NCBI GenBank assembly: GCA_002718285.1
Contig: PBAR01000030.1
Span: 14,314-42,397, forward strand
Source of the DNA: Fidelibacterota bacterium
GTDB taxonomy: Bacteria; Marinisomatota; Marinisomatia; Marinisomatales; UBA1611
Direction: 5' to 3'
DNA length: 28,084 nucleotides
A model generated the notes under the pieces. That model did no database searches. It was not told the DNA's origin and worked only from the letters and a program-made list of their open reading frames with translations. Positions 9,609 to 18,173 of this stretch are shown here, piece by piece. Positions within the stretch are counted from its first letter, which is position 1. Each line of letters begins with the position of its first letter. The translations under genes were made by a program, and so were the position numbers.

Positions 9609-10033
9609 TAATTCTTTAATAAAGTCCTTAATGCATCCAGATAGCAAATTTTTCCTTTTCCATAAAACTGTTTTTTACAAACATCCTTAATAACAGAAAT
9701 TTTCCTAAAGTCTTCCCGATTATGAATATTGCTCAAATGTACTTCAACAGTGGGAACATGAATTGAACTAATAGCATCTCTAATGGCATAAGAATAGTGT
9801 GTAAATGCGCCAGGGTTTATTATTATACCATCGAGTTTTGGGCTTAATGAATGCAATTTATCAATAATTTCTCCTTCATGGTTGGACTGGAACCAAGAGA
9901 TAGAATGTGTATTCGCTTCTGGCTGTTTATTTAACCAATTTTCAATATCAGATAGGGTCTCATCACCATAAATTTCTGGTTCTCTTAGTCCAAGTAAATT
10001 CAGGTTTGGACCATTTACTACGAGGATATTCAA
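9608..10033 (-). CDS. aroQ: Type II 3-dehydroquinate dehydratase
   Basis: Third step of the shikimate pathway: anti-elimination of water from 3-dehydroquinate to 3-dehydroshikimate by the small dodecameric type II enzyme. At 141 residues it has the expected family length. NGPNLNLLG is at 7-15, with Arg17 and the catalytic Tyr22 in the flexible lid. Substrate-binding INPGAFTHYS (72-81, with Asn73 and His79) and EVHLSNIHNREDFR (with His99 and Arg110) follow. It overlaps aroB by 4 bases (ATGA) and its stop overlaps the next start by one base. It is the last aromatic pathway gene of the block. Confidence 0.97.
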   Translation of the reverse strand: MNILVVNGPNLNLLGLREPEIYGDETLSDIENWLNKQPEANTHSISWFQSNHEGEIIDKLHSLSPKLDGIIINPGAFTHYSYAIRDAISSIHVPTVEVHLSNIHNREDFRKISVIKDVCKKQFYGKGKICYLDALRTLLKN

Positions 10034-11100
10034 TTAAGTACCTCTAAAGAATTACGAATTAATTCTTCTGAAACATTTTTACAAATAGTTGCATTTCCTA
10101 AGCAATCAAGAACTACAAAATTTAAATTTCCTTTTTTCGATTTTTTATCCATCTTAACAAATGGTATTAGATGGTCCGCGTTAATTGTGGGAATCTTTGG
10201 AAGAGGTAGTTTATTAATTACTGCATTCAAATATTCTGCATCTTTATTCGAAAAATTATTAATTCTTTCAGAAATCCAACTTGAACATTTCATACCAAGA
10301 GCGACGGCTTCTCCATGCCTGATCTTTCCATAGCCAAGATATGCTTCAAGAGCATGACCTATAGTATGTCCAAAATTCAGAATTCTGCGAAGATCATTTT
10401 CCTGTTCATCTATTGATATAATTCCAGCTTTAATCTCACAGCATCTTCTGATTGCTTCTTCAAACGGAAATGAATCAATATCATTGAGCCAAGTATAAAT
10501 TTCCCTAAGAAAATCGGCATCTTTTATTGCACCATATTTAATTACTTCGCCCAATCCTGCAATCACTTCCGTTCTGGGAAGAGATGATAAAATATTTGGA
10601 TCAACAAAAACCCCTTTTGGTTGGTAAAACGTACCTACCATATTTTTTCCTGCCACAATATTGATCCCTGTTTTTCCTCCAATGGATGAATCAACCATAG
10701 CTAATAGAGTTGTGGGAATATGAAAATATTCAATTCCACGCATAAAAGTTGAAGCGGCAAATCCAGATATATCACCAACGACTCCACCACCTAAAGCTAA
10801 GACAGTTGTAGATCTATCACATCCAAGTTCGGATAATTGGCTTATAATACTACTGAATTCTTTTATACTCTTCGCAGCTTCTCCCATAGGTAAAGTAACA
10901 TAATCAATATTGAAATGCTGCCTTCTCAAAACAGATATTAATTCAAAACCAAACAATTCCAATAAACCATGCTGAGAGATTATAACCCATTTTTGCCCAT
11001 GATTATTTTTACTTAATAGTACAGGAATCTTTTCAATCAAGCCCGATTTTACATGAACTTGATAGGACCTTAGGCCTAATTCTACCTGAATTGTTTTCAT
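10030..11100 (-). CDS. aroB: 3-dehydroquinate synthase
   Basis: Second shikimate step: NAD- and metal-dependent conversion of DAHP to 3-dehydroquinate. The 356 residues match the family. The nucleotide-binding region ALGGGVVGDISGFAAS and the PTTLLAMVDSSIGGKTGIN block are intact. The metal ligands are visible as the Glu of GLGEVIKYG, the His of NFGHTIGHALE and the His of RHGEAVALG. The ORF overlaps both neighbours by 4 bases, aroK upstream and aroQ downstream, indicating tight translational coupling. Confidence 0.97.
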   Translation of the reverse strand: MKTIQVELGLRSYQVHVKSGLIEKIPVLLSKNNHGQKWVIISQHGLLELFGFELISVLRRQHFNIDYVTLPMGEAAKSIKEFSSIISQLSELGCDRSTTVLALGGGVVGDISGFAASTFMRGIEYFHIPTTLLAMVDSSIGGKTGINIVAGKNMVGTFYQPKGVFVDPNILSSLPRTEVIAGLGEVIKYGAIKDADFLREIYTWLNDIDSFPFEEAIRRCCEIKAGIISIDEQENDLRRILNFGHTIGHALEAYLGYGKIRHGEAVALGMKCSSWISERINNFSNKDAEYLNAVINKLPLPKIPTINADHLIPFVKMDKKSKKGNLNFVVLDCLGNATICKNVSEELIRNSLEVLN

Positions 11101-11594
11101 ATATTTAATTTTTTTATTATTTCTTGTGAAATTTTTTCCACTGTTTTTCCATCAGTATCAATAACCAAATCTGCTGTATTTAAATATTGCGATTTACGTT
11201 CTAACCACAAATCAGATAAAATTTCTAAATTATTTTTTCCTGAAAGTAGCGGCCTTGTTCTTGAACCTTGTAATCTTTGGGATAATACTTCTATAGATGC
11301 AGTTAATAAAATCGTACTTCCATTTTGTTTAATAAAAGTACAATTTTTTTTATTCAATATAACACCTCCGCCACAAGAGATAATTGAATCAAAGATTAGT
11401 CTTAACTGTTTTGATTCCATAGTTCTAAAAATTATTTCTCCGTCATTCACAAAAATTTCAGCGATTGACTTTCCAGCTTTTTTTTCAATTTCTTTATCCA
11501 AATCAACAAATGGCATATCTATTATTTTTGCTAGCATATTACCAACAATAGATTTACCAGACCCCATCATTCCAATCAAATAAATATTCATCAA
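11097..11594 (-). CDS. aroK: Shikimate kinase
   Basis: Phosphorylates shikimate at the 3-hydroxyl with ATP, in the cytoplasm. The 165-residue P-loop kinase has Walker A GMMGSGKS (8-15). The shikimate-binding Asp sits in FVDLDKEIE, the Arg in IIFRTMES, and SCGGGVI forms the Walker-B-like strand. The lid region RLQGSRTRPLL supplies the lid arginines. It overlaps aroC and aroB by 4 bases each. The symbol aroK is used because this is the only shikimate kinase in the window. Confidence 0.96.
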   Translation of the reverse strand: MMNIYLIGMMGSGKSIVGNMLAKIIDMPFVDLDKEIEKKAGKSIAEIFVNDGEIIFRTMESKQLRLIFDSIISCGGGVILNKKNCTFIKQNGSTILLTASIEVLSQRLQGSRTRPLLSGKNNLEILSDLWLERKSQYLNTADLVIDTDGKTVEKISQEIIKKLNI

Positions 11595-12751
11595 TATTCT
11601 GCTGTAGCATCCATATGTGCTTTGATTTGATCAATAGTATCACCACCAAATTTCTCAAGTAATGCATCTGCTAATACAAAACAAAGCATGCTTTCTGCGA
11701 TAATCGATGCTGCTGGAACAGCGCAACTATCAGTACGTTCTTTATGAGCATCTTTTTTTTCTTTGGTAATAATATCTATAGAACGTAACGGTTTAATTAA
11801 TGTAGCAATAGGCTTCATCGCCATACTTAAGATAATTGGCTGAGCATTGCTCATACCACCTTCTATACCACCTGCATTATTTGAATACCTGGTATATTTT
11901 TCTCCATCCCAACCAATCTCATCATGCACTTCACTACCCAGTTTTTCTGAACCATCCACTCCGCTACCAATTTCAATACCTTTAAATGCATTTACACTCA
12001 TCATCATAGTAGAAATTCTTGCCTGTAGCTTCCGATCCCACTGCATTGGAGATCCTAGACCATAAGGTAACCCCGTTGCAATAACATTGAAAATCCCACC
12101 TACAGAATCGCCTGCAGCTTTTGCTTCGTCAATAGCCTTTATCATTTCTAATTCAATTTCCTTATCTATGCATCGGACGGGAGATAAATCAACTTTTTTG
12201 CTCAACTCATTAGGACTTATATTTTTACCGATTTCTGTTTTATCCTTTACATTATGAATTTGAACAACTCTACTACCAACCTGAATACCAAATTCTTCAA
12301 TAAATTTTCGACAGACCGAACCTAAAGCTACCCTCATAGCTGTTTCTCGAGCACTTGAACGTTCTAGAACATTCCGGATGTCATCAAATCCATATTTTTT
12401 TATTCCTGCTAGGTCTGCATGTCCAGGGCGCGGAAGGATAATTTTTTTAATTTTATTATCTACAGGTGAAACGGACATTTTATTTGTCCAATTTTCCCAG
12501 TCCTTATTTTGCACTAATAGTCCAATAGGGGAACCCAATGTTTTTCCATGGCGGACACCACACCAGATCTCTGCCCTATCTTTTTCAATTTTCATCCGTC
12601 CTCCACGTCCGTGTCCCATCTGACTTCTTGCTAATTGAAAACCGATATATTCTTCTGTAACTATCAAATCTGCAGGTATACCATCTAATATCCCTAAAAG
12701 CCCGCGTCCATGGGATTCTCCTGCTGTTAAAAATTTTAATCTTGCTAACAT
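11591..12751 (-). CDS. aroC: Chorismate synthase
   Basis: Last common step: reduced-FMN-dependent elimination of phosphate from EPSP to chorismate. The start of the protein carries TAGESHGRGLLGILDGIPADL-type sequence, followed by SQMGHGRGGRMKIEKD, both chorismate synthase signatures. RPGHADLAGIKKYG, RSSARETAMRVALG and NNAGGIEGGMSNA also match. The 386-residue length fits monofunctional bacterial enzymes; no fused flavin reductase is present, so FMNH2 must come from elsewhere. It overlaps aroE by 7 bases and aroK by 4. Confidence 0.97.
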   Translation of the reverse strand: MLARLKFLTAGESHGRGLLGILDGIPADLIVTEEYIGFQLARSQMGHGRGGRMKIEKDRAEIWCGVRHGKTLGSPIGLLVQNKDWENWTNKMSVSPVDNKIKKIILPRPGHADLAGIKKYGFDDIRNVLERSSARETAMRVALGSVCRKFIEEFGIQVGSRVVQIHNVKDKTEIGKNISPNELSKKVDLSPVRCIDKEIELEMIKAIDEAKAAGDSVGGIFNVIATGLPYGLGSPMQWDRKLQARISTMMMSVNAFKGIEIGSGVDGSEKLGSEVHDEIGWDGEKYTRYSNNAGGIEGGMSNAQPIILSMAMKPIATLIKPLRSIDIITKEKKDAHKERTDSCAVPAASIIAESMLCFVLADALLEKFGGDTIDQIKAHMDATAEY

Positions 12752-13536
12752 AATTCTCTTTTTAATACCTTTTTAATTGTTTCTAAGTCAAGTTTTATTG
12801 AAACTTTTTTGCCAAACCATATATCAGCTGATGCTAAACCTTGAAAAATAAACATATCCAACCCTCTTATTGTTTTTATTCCTATTGTTTTACCCATTTT
12901 AAGCCACCGAGTCTCAAAGGGATTATAAATAGTATCTACTAAAACATTAATTGTTGTTATGCTATCTATATTCATGGGTATAGAATTAGTATTTGGCCAC
13001 ATCCCAATTGGTGTACAATTAACAACGATCTCTGGTTCTCCAAAAGAATTATTTTCTGGATATAACTTATTTATCCAATCAGCTAAAGTCTTCACCTTAC
13101 TTTTTGTTCTATTATGAAAAATAATTGATTTAGCTTTGGCCTGAACAAATGCATAAGCAATAGCACGTGCAGCACCACCAGCTCCAATTATAAGACAATT
13201 TTTCCCATTAATCTCTATATCATTATTAGTCATTGCATTTAGAAATCCAATCCAGTCAGTATTATATCCTTTTTCTCTTTTTACACAATTTACTGCACCA
13301 ATGGCTTCTGCAGATTTATCTAATTTATCTAAATATGGAATAATTGATTCTTTGTGGGGTATAGTCACATTGAATCCATCTAATTTGTTTTCGTTGATAA
13401 ATATTTGAAGATATTCCTTCTCTATATGAGCTATTTCAAATGAAGCCTTAATTCCTAATTGACGATAGATTTCTTTATGAAGCATTGGGCTCAAACTATG
13501 TTCAATTGGATCACCGACAACAGCAAATTGTTTCAT
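12745..13536 (-). CDS. aroE: Shikimate dehydrogenase
   Basis: NADPH-dependent reduction of 3-dehydroshikimate to shikimate. The substrate domain has VGDPIEHSLSPMLH (Ser14 and Ser16 bind the carboxylate), the catalytic Lys62 in NVTIPHKES and Asp94 in YNTDWIGF. The cofactor domain has GAGGAARA (118-125) and an NRT motif after the second strand that is typical of NADP preference. Length (263) is normal. It overlaps aroA by 4 bases and aroC by 7. The downstream quinate-type variant is less likely given the operon. Confidence 0.96.
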   Translation of the reverse strand: MKQFAVVGDPIEHSLSPMLHKEIYRQLGIKASFEIAHIEKEYLQIFINENKLDGFNVTIPHKESIIPYLDKLDKSAEAIGAVNCVKREKGYNTDWIGFLNAMTNNDIEINGKNCLIIGAGGAARAIAYAFVQAKAKSIIFHNRTKSKVKTLADWINKLYPENNSFGEPEIVVNCTPIGMWPNTNSIPMNIDSITTINVLVDTIYNPFETRWLKMGKTIGIKTIRGLDMFIFQGLASADIWFGKKVSIKLDLETIKKVLKRELC

Positions 13537-14780
13537 TTTTTCAACCTGCTTAATTCATTAAAGAATTCAGGAAAAGAGATGGAAACACATTCTTGATTAT
13601 CAATTACCACATCTCCACGTGAAATTAGTCCTGCGATTGTAAATGCCATGGCAATACGATGATCATCAAAAGTTTTTATCTTATTACCAACTAATTCTTT
13701 TGGCCCGTTAATTATAAAACCATCCTGTAATTCTTTAATATCGGCCCCCATCCGTTTTAGATTCAAACAGATCGCATTAATTCTATCACACTCTTTGAAA
13801 CGAAGTTCTTCTGCACCAGATACTACTGTTTTTCCTTCAGCCTGGGTTGCAAGAATTGCAATGATTGGTAATTCATCAATCAAAGTTGGTATTTGTTTTT
13901 TTGTGATATTAATTCCTTTTAAGGATTTAAAGAATACATTCAATTTTGCTATTCTTTCTCCAGCTTCTTCCCATTGATCAATATATTCTATACCCACACC
14001 CATCTTATCAATTACTGAAAAAAACCCATTTCGTGTAGGATTCCATAAGATCCTATCTATTATAATATTAGATCCTGGTACAAGAGCTACAGCTGCCGCA
14101 AAAAACGCACATGTTGATGGATCAGCAGGGACATTCAGATTGAAATTGCGAAGAGGTGATTTTAATCGGGAAACTGTTGTTACAAATCCATCAGTAAAAA
14201 GATTTACTCCTAGTACTTTCAGCATTTTTTCAGTGTGATTTCTCGAGAGAATTGGTTCAGTAATTGATGTATTACTTCTTGCGCCCAACCCTGCAAAAAT
14301 AAGAGCTGACTTTATCTGAGCACTAGCTATAGGAGATTTATAATTAATACCCTTTATCATACTTTTGTAAATAGTTACTGGGAGCCTCCCTCCATCACTT
14401 TTTGATCTGAGTTGCATTTGAGAAAGAGGGTTTAATATACGATTCATTGGTCGAGCTCTAAGAGATTTATCTCCAGTAAAGGTGGCGTTAATACCCTGCC
14501 CAGCCAATAAACCTATAAGTAATCGAGTTGTGGTTCCAGAGTTCCCACAATTTAATGGTTGATCAGGATCCGAGAATTTCCCCCCAGTGACAACAACTAT
14601 GCCATCATCTTCATTAATTTTGATACCACATGATTCTAAACAAACTCTGGTAGATTGGATATCTTCTCCTGTTGAAAGATTTGAAATTCTTGAATCTCCA
14701 TCTGCAATTGAAGCTAACATAAGTGCTCGATGGGATATAGACTTATCACCAGGAAATGAAATTCCCCCTTTAATGACCAT
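13533..14780 (-). CDS. aroA: 3-phosphoshikimate 1-carboxyvinyltransferase (EPSP synthase)
   Basis: Transfers the enolpyruvyl group of PEP to shikimate-3-phosphate. Motifs in order are PGDKSISHRALMLAS (Lys13), GNSGTTTR (79-86, the PEP-binding loop), RPMNRILNPL, and DELPIIAILATQAEGKT with the catalytic Asp. The LRFKECDRI segment and the C-terminal DDHRIAMAF follow. The 415-residue length is slightly shorter than the ~427 of enterobacteria but complete. It overlaps the DAHP synthase gene by 11 bases and aroE by 4. Confidence 0.97.
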   Translation of the reverse strand: MVIKGGISFPGDKSISHRALMLASIADGDSRISNLSTGEDIQSTRVCLESCGIKINEDDGIVVVTGGKFSDPDQPLNCGNSGTTTRLLIGLLAGQGINATFTGDKSLRARPMNRILNPLSQMQLRSKSDGGRLPVTIYKSMIKGINYKSPIASAQIKSALIFAGLGARSNTSITEPILSRNHTEKMLKVLGVNLFTDGFVTTVSRLKSPLRNFNLNVPADPSTCAFFAAAVALVPGSNIIIDRILWNPTRNGFFSVIDKMGVGIEYIDQWEEAGERIAKLNVFFKSLKGINITKKQIPTLIDELPIIAILATQAEGKTVVSGAEELRFKECDRINAICLNLKRMGADIKELQDGFIINGPKELVGNKIKTFDDHRIAMAFTIAGLISRGDVVIDNQECVSISFPEFFNELSRLKK

Positions 14781-16113
14781 TATTCTTTAATTCATCGGCT
14801 ACAAGAAAAGCCAATTCAATAGCTTGATTTGCATTGAGCCTTGGATCACAGTGAGTTCTATATCTGTCTGTTAAATCTTTATCAGATATGTCATCCAAAC
14901 CCCCAGTACATTCTGTGACATTTTGTCCTGTCATCTCTAAGTGTATTCCTCCTAATCTTGATCCTTCTGCCTTATGTACGGATACACTTTGTTTTACTTC
15001 ATTCATAATCGAATCAAAGGTACGAGTTTTTATTCCATCACTGCTTTTAATCGTATTCCCATGCATAGGATCGCATGACCATATAACTGTTCGACCTTCT
15101 GATTTTATTTTTCGAATTAATTTCGGCAAATATGATTCTACCTGATCATGGCCAAAGCGAGCGATTAATGTAATCCGACCACCTTCATCATTTGGATTAA
15201 GAATATCCAATAATTCAATAAGTTCTTCTGGATCTAAAGATGGCCCACATTTAATTCCAATTGGATTTTTGATGCCTCTGCAAAATTCTACGTGTGCACT
15301 ATCTTTGAATCTGGTTCTATCACCAATCCAAACAAAATGAGCGGATGTATCATAAATATCTCCAGATGTAGAATCTATTCTTGTAAGTGCTTCTTCATAA
15401 GGAAGTAATAATGCTTCATGGCTAGTATAATAATTAACTTGGCGAAGCTGTGGAGTATTATTTGCATTAATCCCTAAAGCTTCCATGAAATTTAGACTCT
15501 CCTGTATTTGATGGGCCAAATGACGGTATCTTTCACCCTGAGGACCACTTTTCACGAAACCCATATTCCAAGAATTAACGTGTCGTAAATCTGCATAACC
15601 CCCATCTGCAAAAGCCCTCAACAAATTCAAAGTGGATGCAGCCTGAGAATAAGCCTTGAGCATTCTATCAGGGTTTGGTTTTCTATTATCTGAATCAAAT
15701 TGAATATCATTAATAATATCACCAGTATAACTTGGAAGTTCAGTCCCATCTTTTGTTTCCGTGGAGCTTGATCTAGGTTTAGCAAATTGTCCAGCCATAC
15801 GACCAACTTTAACTACTGGTAAGTTTATTCCAGATGTAAGAATCACAGCCATCTGTAAAATAACACGAAATGTATCTCGGATATTATCAGCATGAAATTC
15901 TGTAAAGCTCTCAGCACAATCACCACCTTGTAGTAAAAAACTATTTCCTTCTACAACTTCAACTAATGATTGTTTTAGCGAACGCACTTCTCCAGCAAAA
16001 ACCAATGGCGGGAATGACTTCAAGGTATTCTCAACTTGCTTCAAGTGATTTTGATCTGGATAATGGGGTATGTGTTTCCCTTCAAACTTTCTCCAGCTGT
16101 TAATTTCCCACAT
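14770..16113 (-). CDS. aroG: Class II 3-deoxy-7-phosphoheptulonate (DAHP) synthase
   Basis: Entry enzyme of the pathway, condensing PEP with erythrose-4-phosphate. At 447 residues it is the plant/Mycobacterium class II (AroA-II) type, not the E. coli class I type. FLLQGGDCAESF contains the metal-ligand Cys66. GRMAGQFAKPRS, WIGDRTRFKDSAHVEF, RGIKNPIGIKCGP, DPMHGNT and GIHLEMTGQNVTECTGG provide the other active-site Arg, Lys, His and Glu residues. It overlaps tyrA by 14 bases and aroA by 11. No extra regulatory domain is evident. The symbol follows the mycobacterial class II enzyme and is not exclusive. Confidence 0.95.
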   Translation of the reverse strand: MWEINSWRKFEGKHIPHYPDQNHLKQVENTLKSFPPLVFAGEVRSLKQSLVEVVEGNSFLLQGGDCAESFTEFHADNIRDTFRVILQMAVILTSGINLPVVKVGRMAGQFAKPRSSSTETKDGTELPSYTGDIINDIQFDSDNRKPNPDRMLKAYSQAASTLNLLRAFADGGYADLRHVNSWNMGFVKSGPQGERYRHLAHQIQESLNFMEALGINANNTPQLRQVNYYTSHEALLLPYEEALTRIDSTSGDIYDTSAHFVWIGDRTRFKDSAHVEFCRGIKNPIGIKCGPSLDPEELIELLDILNPNDEGGRITLIARFGHDQVESYLPKLIRKIKSEGRTVIWSCDPMHGNTIKSSDGIKTRTFDSIMNEVKQSVSVHKAEGSRLGGIHLEMTGQNVTECTGGLDDISDKDLTDRYRTHCDPRLNANQAIELAFLVADELKNNGH

Positions 16114-16837
16114 TTTTTAATTCCTTTAAATGATTATCCAATGATTTAGTTGCCAGTTTTAACTTTTCAATTATTTCATCTGTATAAGGATTATAGACCT
16201 GTAAGTCTATATAAAGCTCCCAAGTATCATTGCAAGTTTGTTCTACAAGATCCAATAGGTCACGAAATCCTTGGGTATCAATAGATGTTTTTCTAATCCC
16301 AAATTCTTTTAACATCCGTCCCAAAAAATGAGTGACTCCTTGAGTTTTTGCAGCCATTTCATCATGTTGGTCTGGAGACATTTCTATTACCTGTATGCCT
16401 TGATCAAGAAAATATTGTTTCCAAAAATCAAACCGATTATAAACGTCTCTTGTATTGTTCATCATCATTTTTAAACGTTTGTTTGAAATAAATGAATCAG
16501 GTCCAAACATAGGATGGGTAGCAATAATACCTACGTTATCCTTTAAAATAGTTTGCATAACTTTTACAGGATATTTTTTCACAGAACACACATCAATAAT
16601 CGTGGTTTCATTAGAAAGGTTAATTTCAATTTCCTGGATCGTTGATTCAAATTTCCTAATAGGAACAGCAATAAAAACGACCTTTTCTTCTAAAACTTCA
16701 TCCAGACTTACAAATGAAACACCAGGAAAAATATGTATTAGCTCGGGGTCATAGGCTTTAATTGAAAATCCTTTTTGTAAAATATTGGCCAATACTTTCC
16801 CAAATCTGCCAAAGCCAATGATACCAACACTATTCAT
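16100..16837 (-). CDS. tyrA: Prephenate/arogenate dehydrogenase family protein (TyrA, no ACT domain)
   Basis: Oxidative decarboxylation toward tyrosine. The N-terminal Rossmann fold has GFGRFG (8-13), followed by Asp30 at the end of strand 2, as in NAD-binding forms. IDVCSVK (Ser85) and THPMFGPDS (His108) match the active-site region of the arogenate/prephenate dehydrogenases, and the 'MFGPDS' form is common in the arogenate-type group. A helical C-terminal domain (with THFLGRML at about 169-176) ends at residue 245. There is no chorismate mutase fusion and no ACT domain. Whether the substrate is prephenate or arogenate is open. It overlaps pheA by 4 bases. Confidence 0.88.
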   Translation of the reverse strand: MNSVGIIGFGRFGKVLANILQKGFSIKAYDPELIHIFPGVSFVSLDEVLEEKVVFIAVPIRKFESTIQEIEINLSNETTIIDVCSVKKYPVKVMQTILKDNVGIIATHPMFGPDSFISNKRLKMMMNNTRDVYNRFDFWKQYFLDQGIQVIEMSPDQHDEMAAKTQGVTHFLGRMLKEFGIRKTSIDTQGFRDLLDLVEQTCNDTWELYIDLQVYNPYTDEIIEKLKLATKSLDNHLKELKNVGN

Positions 16838-17406
16838 ACATCCTCCAGTTTCCTTACTCCAATAAATAATGTCAAGTTATGCTTCAAATCATGAATACTC
16901 TCAGAAAGGATTTCTAGGCCATAAAGATTAGCACAGGATTTATTCGCAATTACTGCAGCAGTTGTAGGTAATTTACCTTCCGATAATCGTCGTGCAGCTT
17001 CAGCCGTATCATCTTCTTCGATCAGTGGGCGGGTCCAGAAATGTTCACTCAAATAATCCTTACACTGGCGTAAGGCTTGCTGATGGGAGTGTATCTGAGT
17101 TATATCTCCTAAATGAGTACCAGTTAATCCCAAAAGATTCTGATCTACGGGGATATGAAACATTTCAATAATATCACACCGATATTTAGCTAATGCTTCC
17201 ACACTTTCAATTACTACACCTCCTTGTGCATTTTCCATTGCAAAGATACCATAATCGGTATCACCATTTTCCACACCAGATAAAACCATACTAGAAGAAA
17301 TCTGATAAATTATCTCTGAACCTTCTAACCCATGATTATGTGCAAATTCCCAGGCCGCCTGTTCAGAAAAACTGCCTTTTCCACCTTGAATTCCAATTGT
17401 AATCAT
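16834..17406 (-). CDS. pheA: Prephenate dehydratase, catalytic domain only, altered TRF motif
   Basis: Expected to convert prephenate to phenylpyruvate for phenylalanine. The 190 residues cover just the periplasmic-binding-protein-like PDT domain. Visible blocks are IQGGKGSFSEQAA, FAMENAQGG (usually ENSxxG), IHSHQQALRQC, EDDTAEAARRL and AAVIANKSCANLYGL. The conserved Thr-Arg-Phe motif near the end reads Thr179-Leu180-Phe181: the Arg is replaced by Leu (TTA codon). The usual ACT domain for Phe feedback is absent, because a normal stop follows nine residues later. Chorismate mutase is a separate gene at 24189. It overlaps trpA by one base and tyrA by 4. Activity is likely given the context but is not certain with the substituted motif. 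Confidence 0.85.
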   Translation of the reverse strand: MITIGIQGGKGSFSEQAAWEFAHNHGLEGSEIIYQISSSMVLSGVENGDTDYGIFAMENAQGGVVIESVEALAKYRCDIIEMFHIPVDQNLLGLTGTHLGDITQIHSHQQALRQCKDYLSEHFWTRPLIEEDDTAEAARRLSEGKLPTTAAVIANKSCANLYGLEILSESIHDLKHNLTLFIGVRKLEDV

Positions 17407-18173
17407 CAGTTTCCTCTCATTTCCAAAATAAATCTTTTTACCACTTCTGAAGGGTTTGGATGATTATTTATTTTTTCAATAATAGCTGATCCAACTACAG
17501 CCCCGTCAGAATGATTATTAAACCATAATACATCATCACGTGTTCTTATACCGAAACCTACAACAAAAGGCGTCAAGCTATGTTTACGAACACGTTTTAA
17601 ATACCTAACTAAGTTTGATTTGGAAACCAAATCGTTTCCTGTAATGCCCAAAATGCTGACCGCATAAATTAGATCACCAGCTAAATCTGAAATATGTCTA
17701 ATTCGGCTTCCAGATGTATTTGGAGCAACCAGAAGAATCGGTGAGATCCCCTTTAATTTTGCTTTTTCACAAAAAGGTTCTGCTTCATCAAAGGGAAGAT
17801 CTGGAAGAATCAAGCCATCAATTCCTGATGAAATACAATGGTCTAAAAATGTTTCATGACCTATTTTTAATATCGGATTATAATATCCCATAAGTGCCAT
17901 TGGAATATCTGTATGTTTTCGTATTTCTAATACTTGGTTAAACAATGTTTTAAGATTCATGCCGTTATCAAGTGCTTTTTGACTTGATGCTTGGATAACT
18001 GGCCCATCAGCCTGCGGATCAGAAAACGGTATGCCGATTTCAATCATATCTGCACCAGCATCTGCAGCGGAGATTACTAGACTTACAGTACTATTCAGAT
18101 CGGGATATCCAGCTGTCAAAAAAGGAATTAATCTCACCTTTTTCGATTTAAATAATTTTTTTATGCGATTCAT
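17406..18173 (-). CDS. trpA: Tryptophan synthase alpha subunit
   Basis: Cleaves indole-3-glycerol phosphate to indole, which is channelled to TrpB. The TIM barrel carries the catalytic pair Glu45 ([11 protein letters not shown]) and Asp56 (PQADGPVI), with the same 11-residue spacing as Glu49 and Asp60 of the enterobacterial enzyme. The phosphate-binding end shows GFGIR and VVGSAII. The 255-residue length is slightly short of E. coli but complete. It overlaps trpB by 4 bases. Confidence 0.97.
   Translation of the reverse strand: MNRIKKLFKSKKVRLIPFLTAGYPDLNSTVSLVISAADAGADMIEIGIPFSDPQADGPVIQASSQKALDNGMNLKTLFNQVLEIRKHTDIPMALMGYYNPILKIGHETFLDHCISSGIDGLILPDLPFDEAEPFCEKAKLKGISPILLVAPNTSGSRIRHISDLAGDLIYAVSILGITGNDLVSKSNLVRYLKRVRKHSLTPFVVGFGIRTRDDVLWFNNHSDGAVVGSAIIEKINNHPNPSEVVKRFILEMRGN

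Noticed and set aside
16834..17406. Truncated or frameshifted pheA that lost its ACT domain recently
   Set aside because: The stop directly overlaps the tyrA start in a normal ATGA junction and no ACT-like sequence follows in any frame; the short form looks native.
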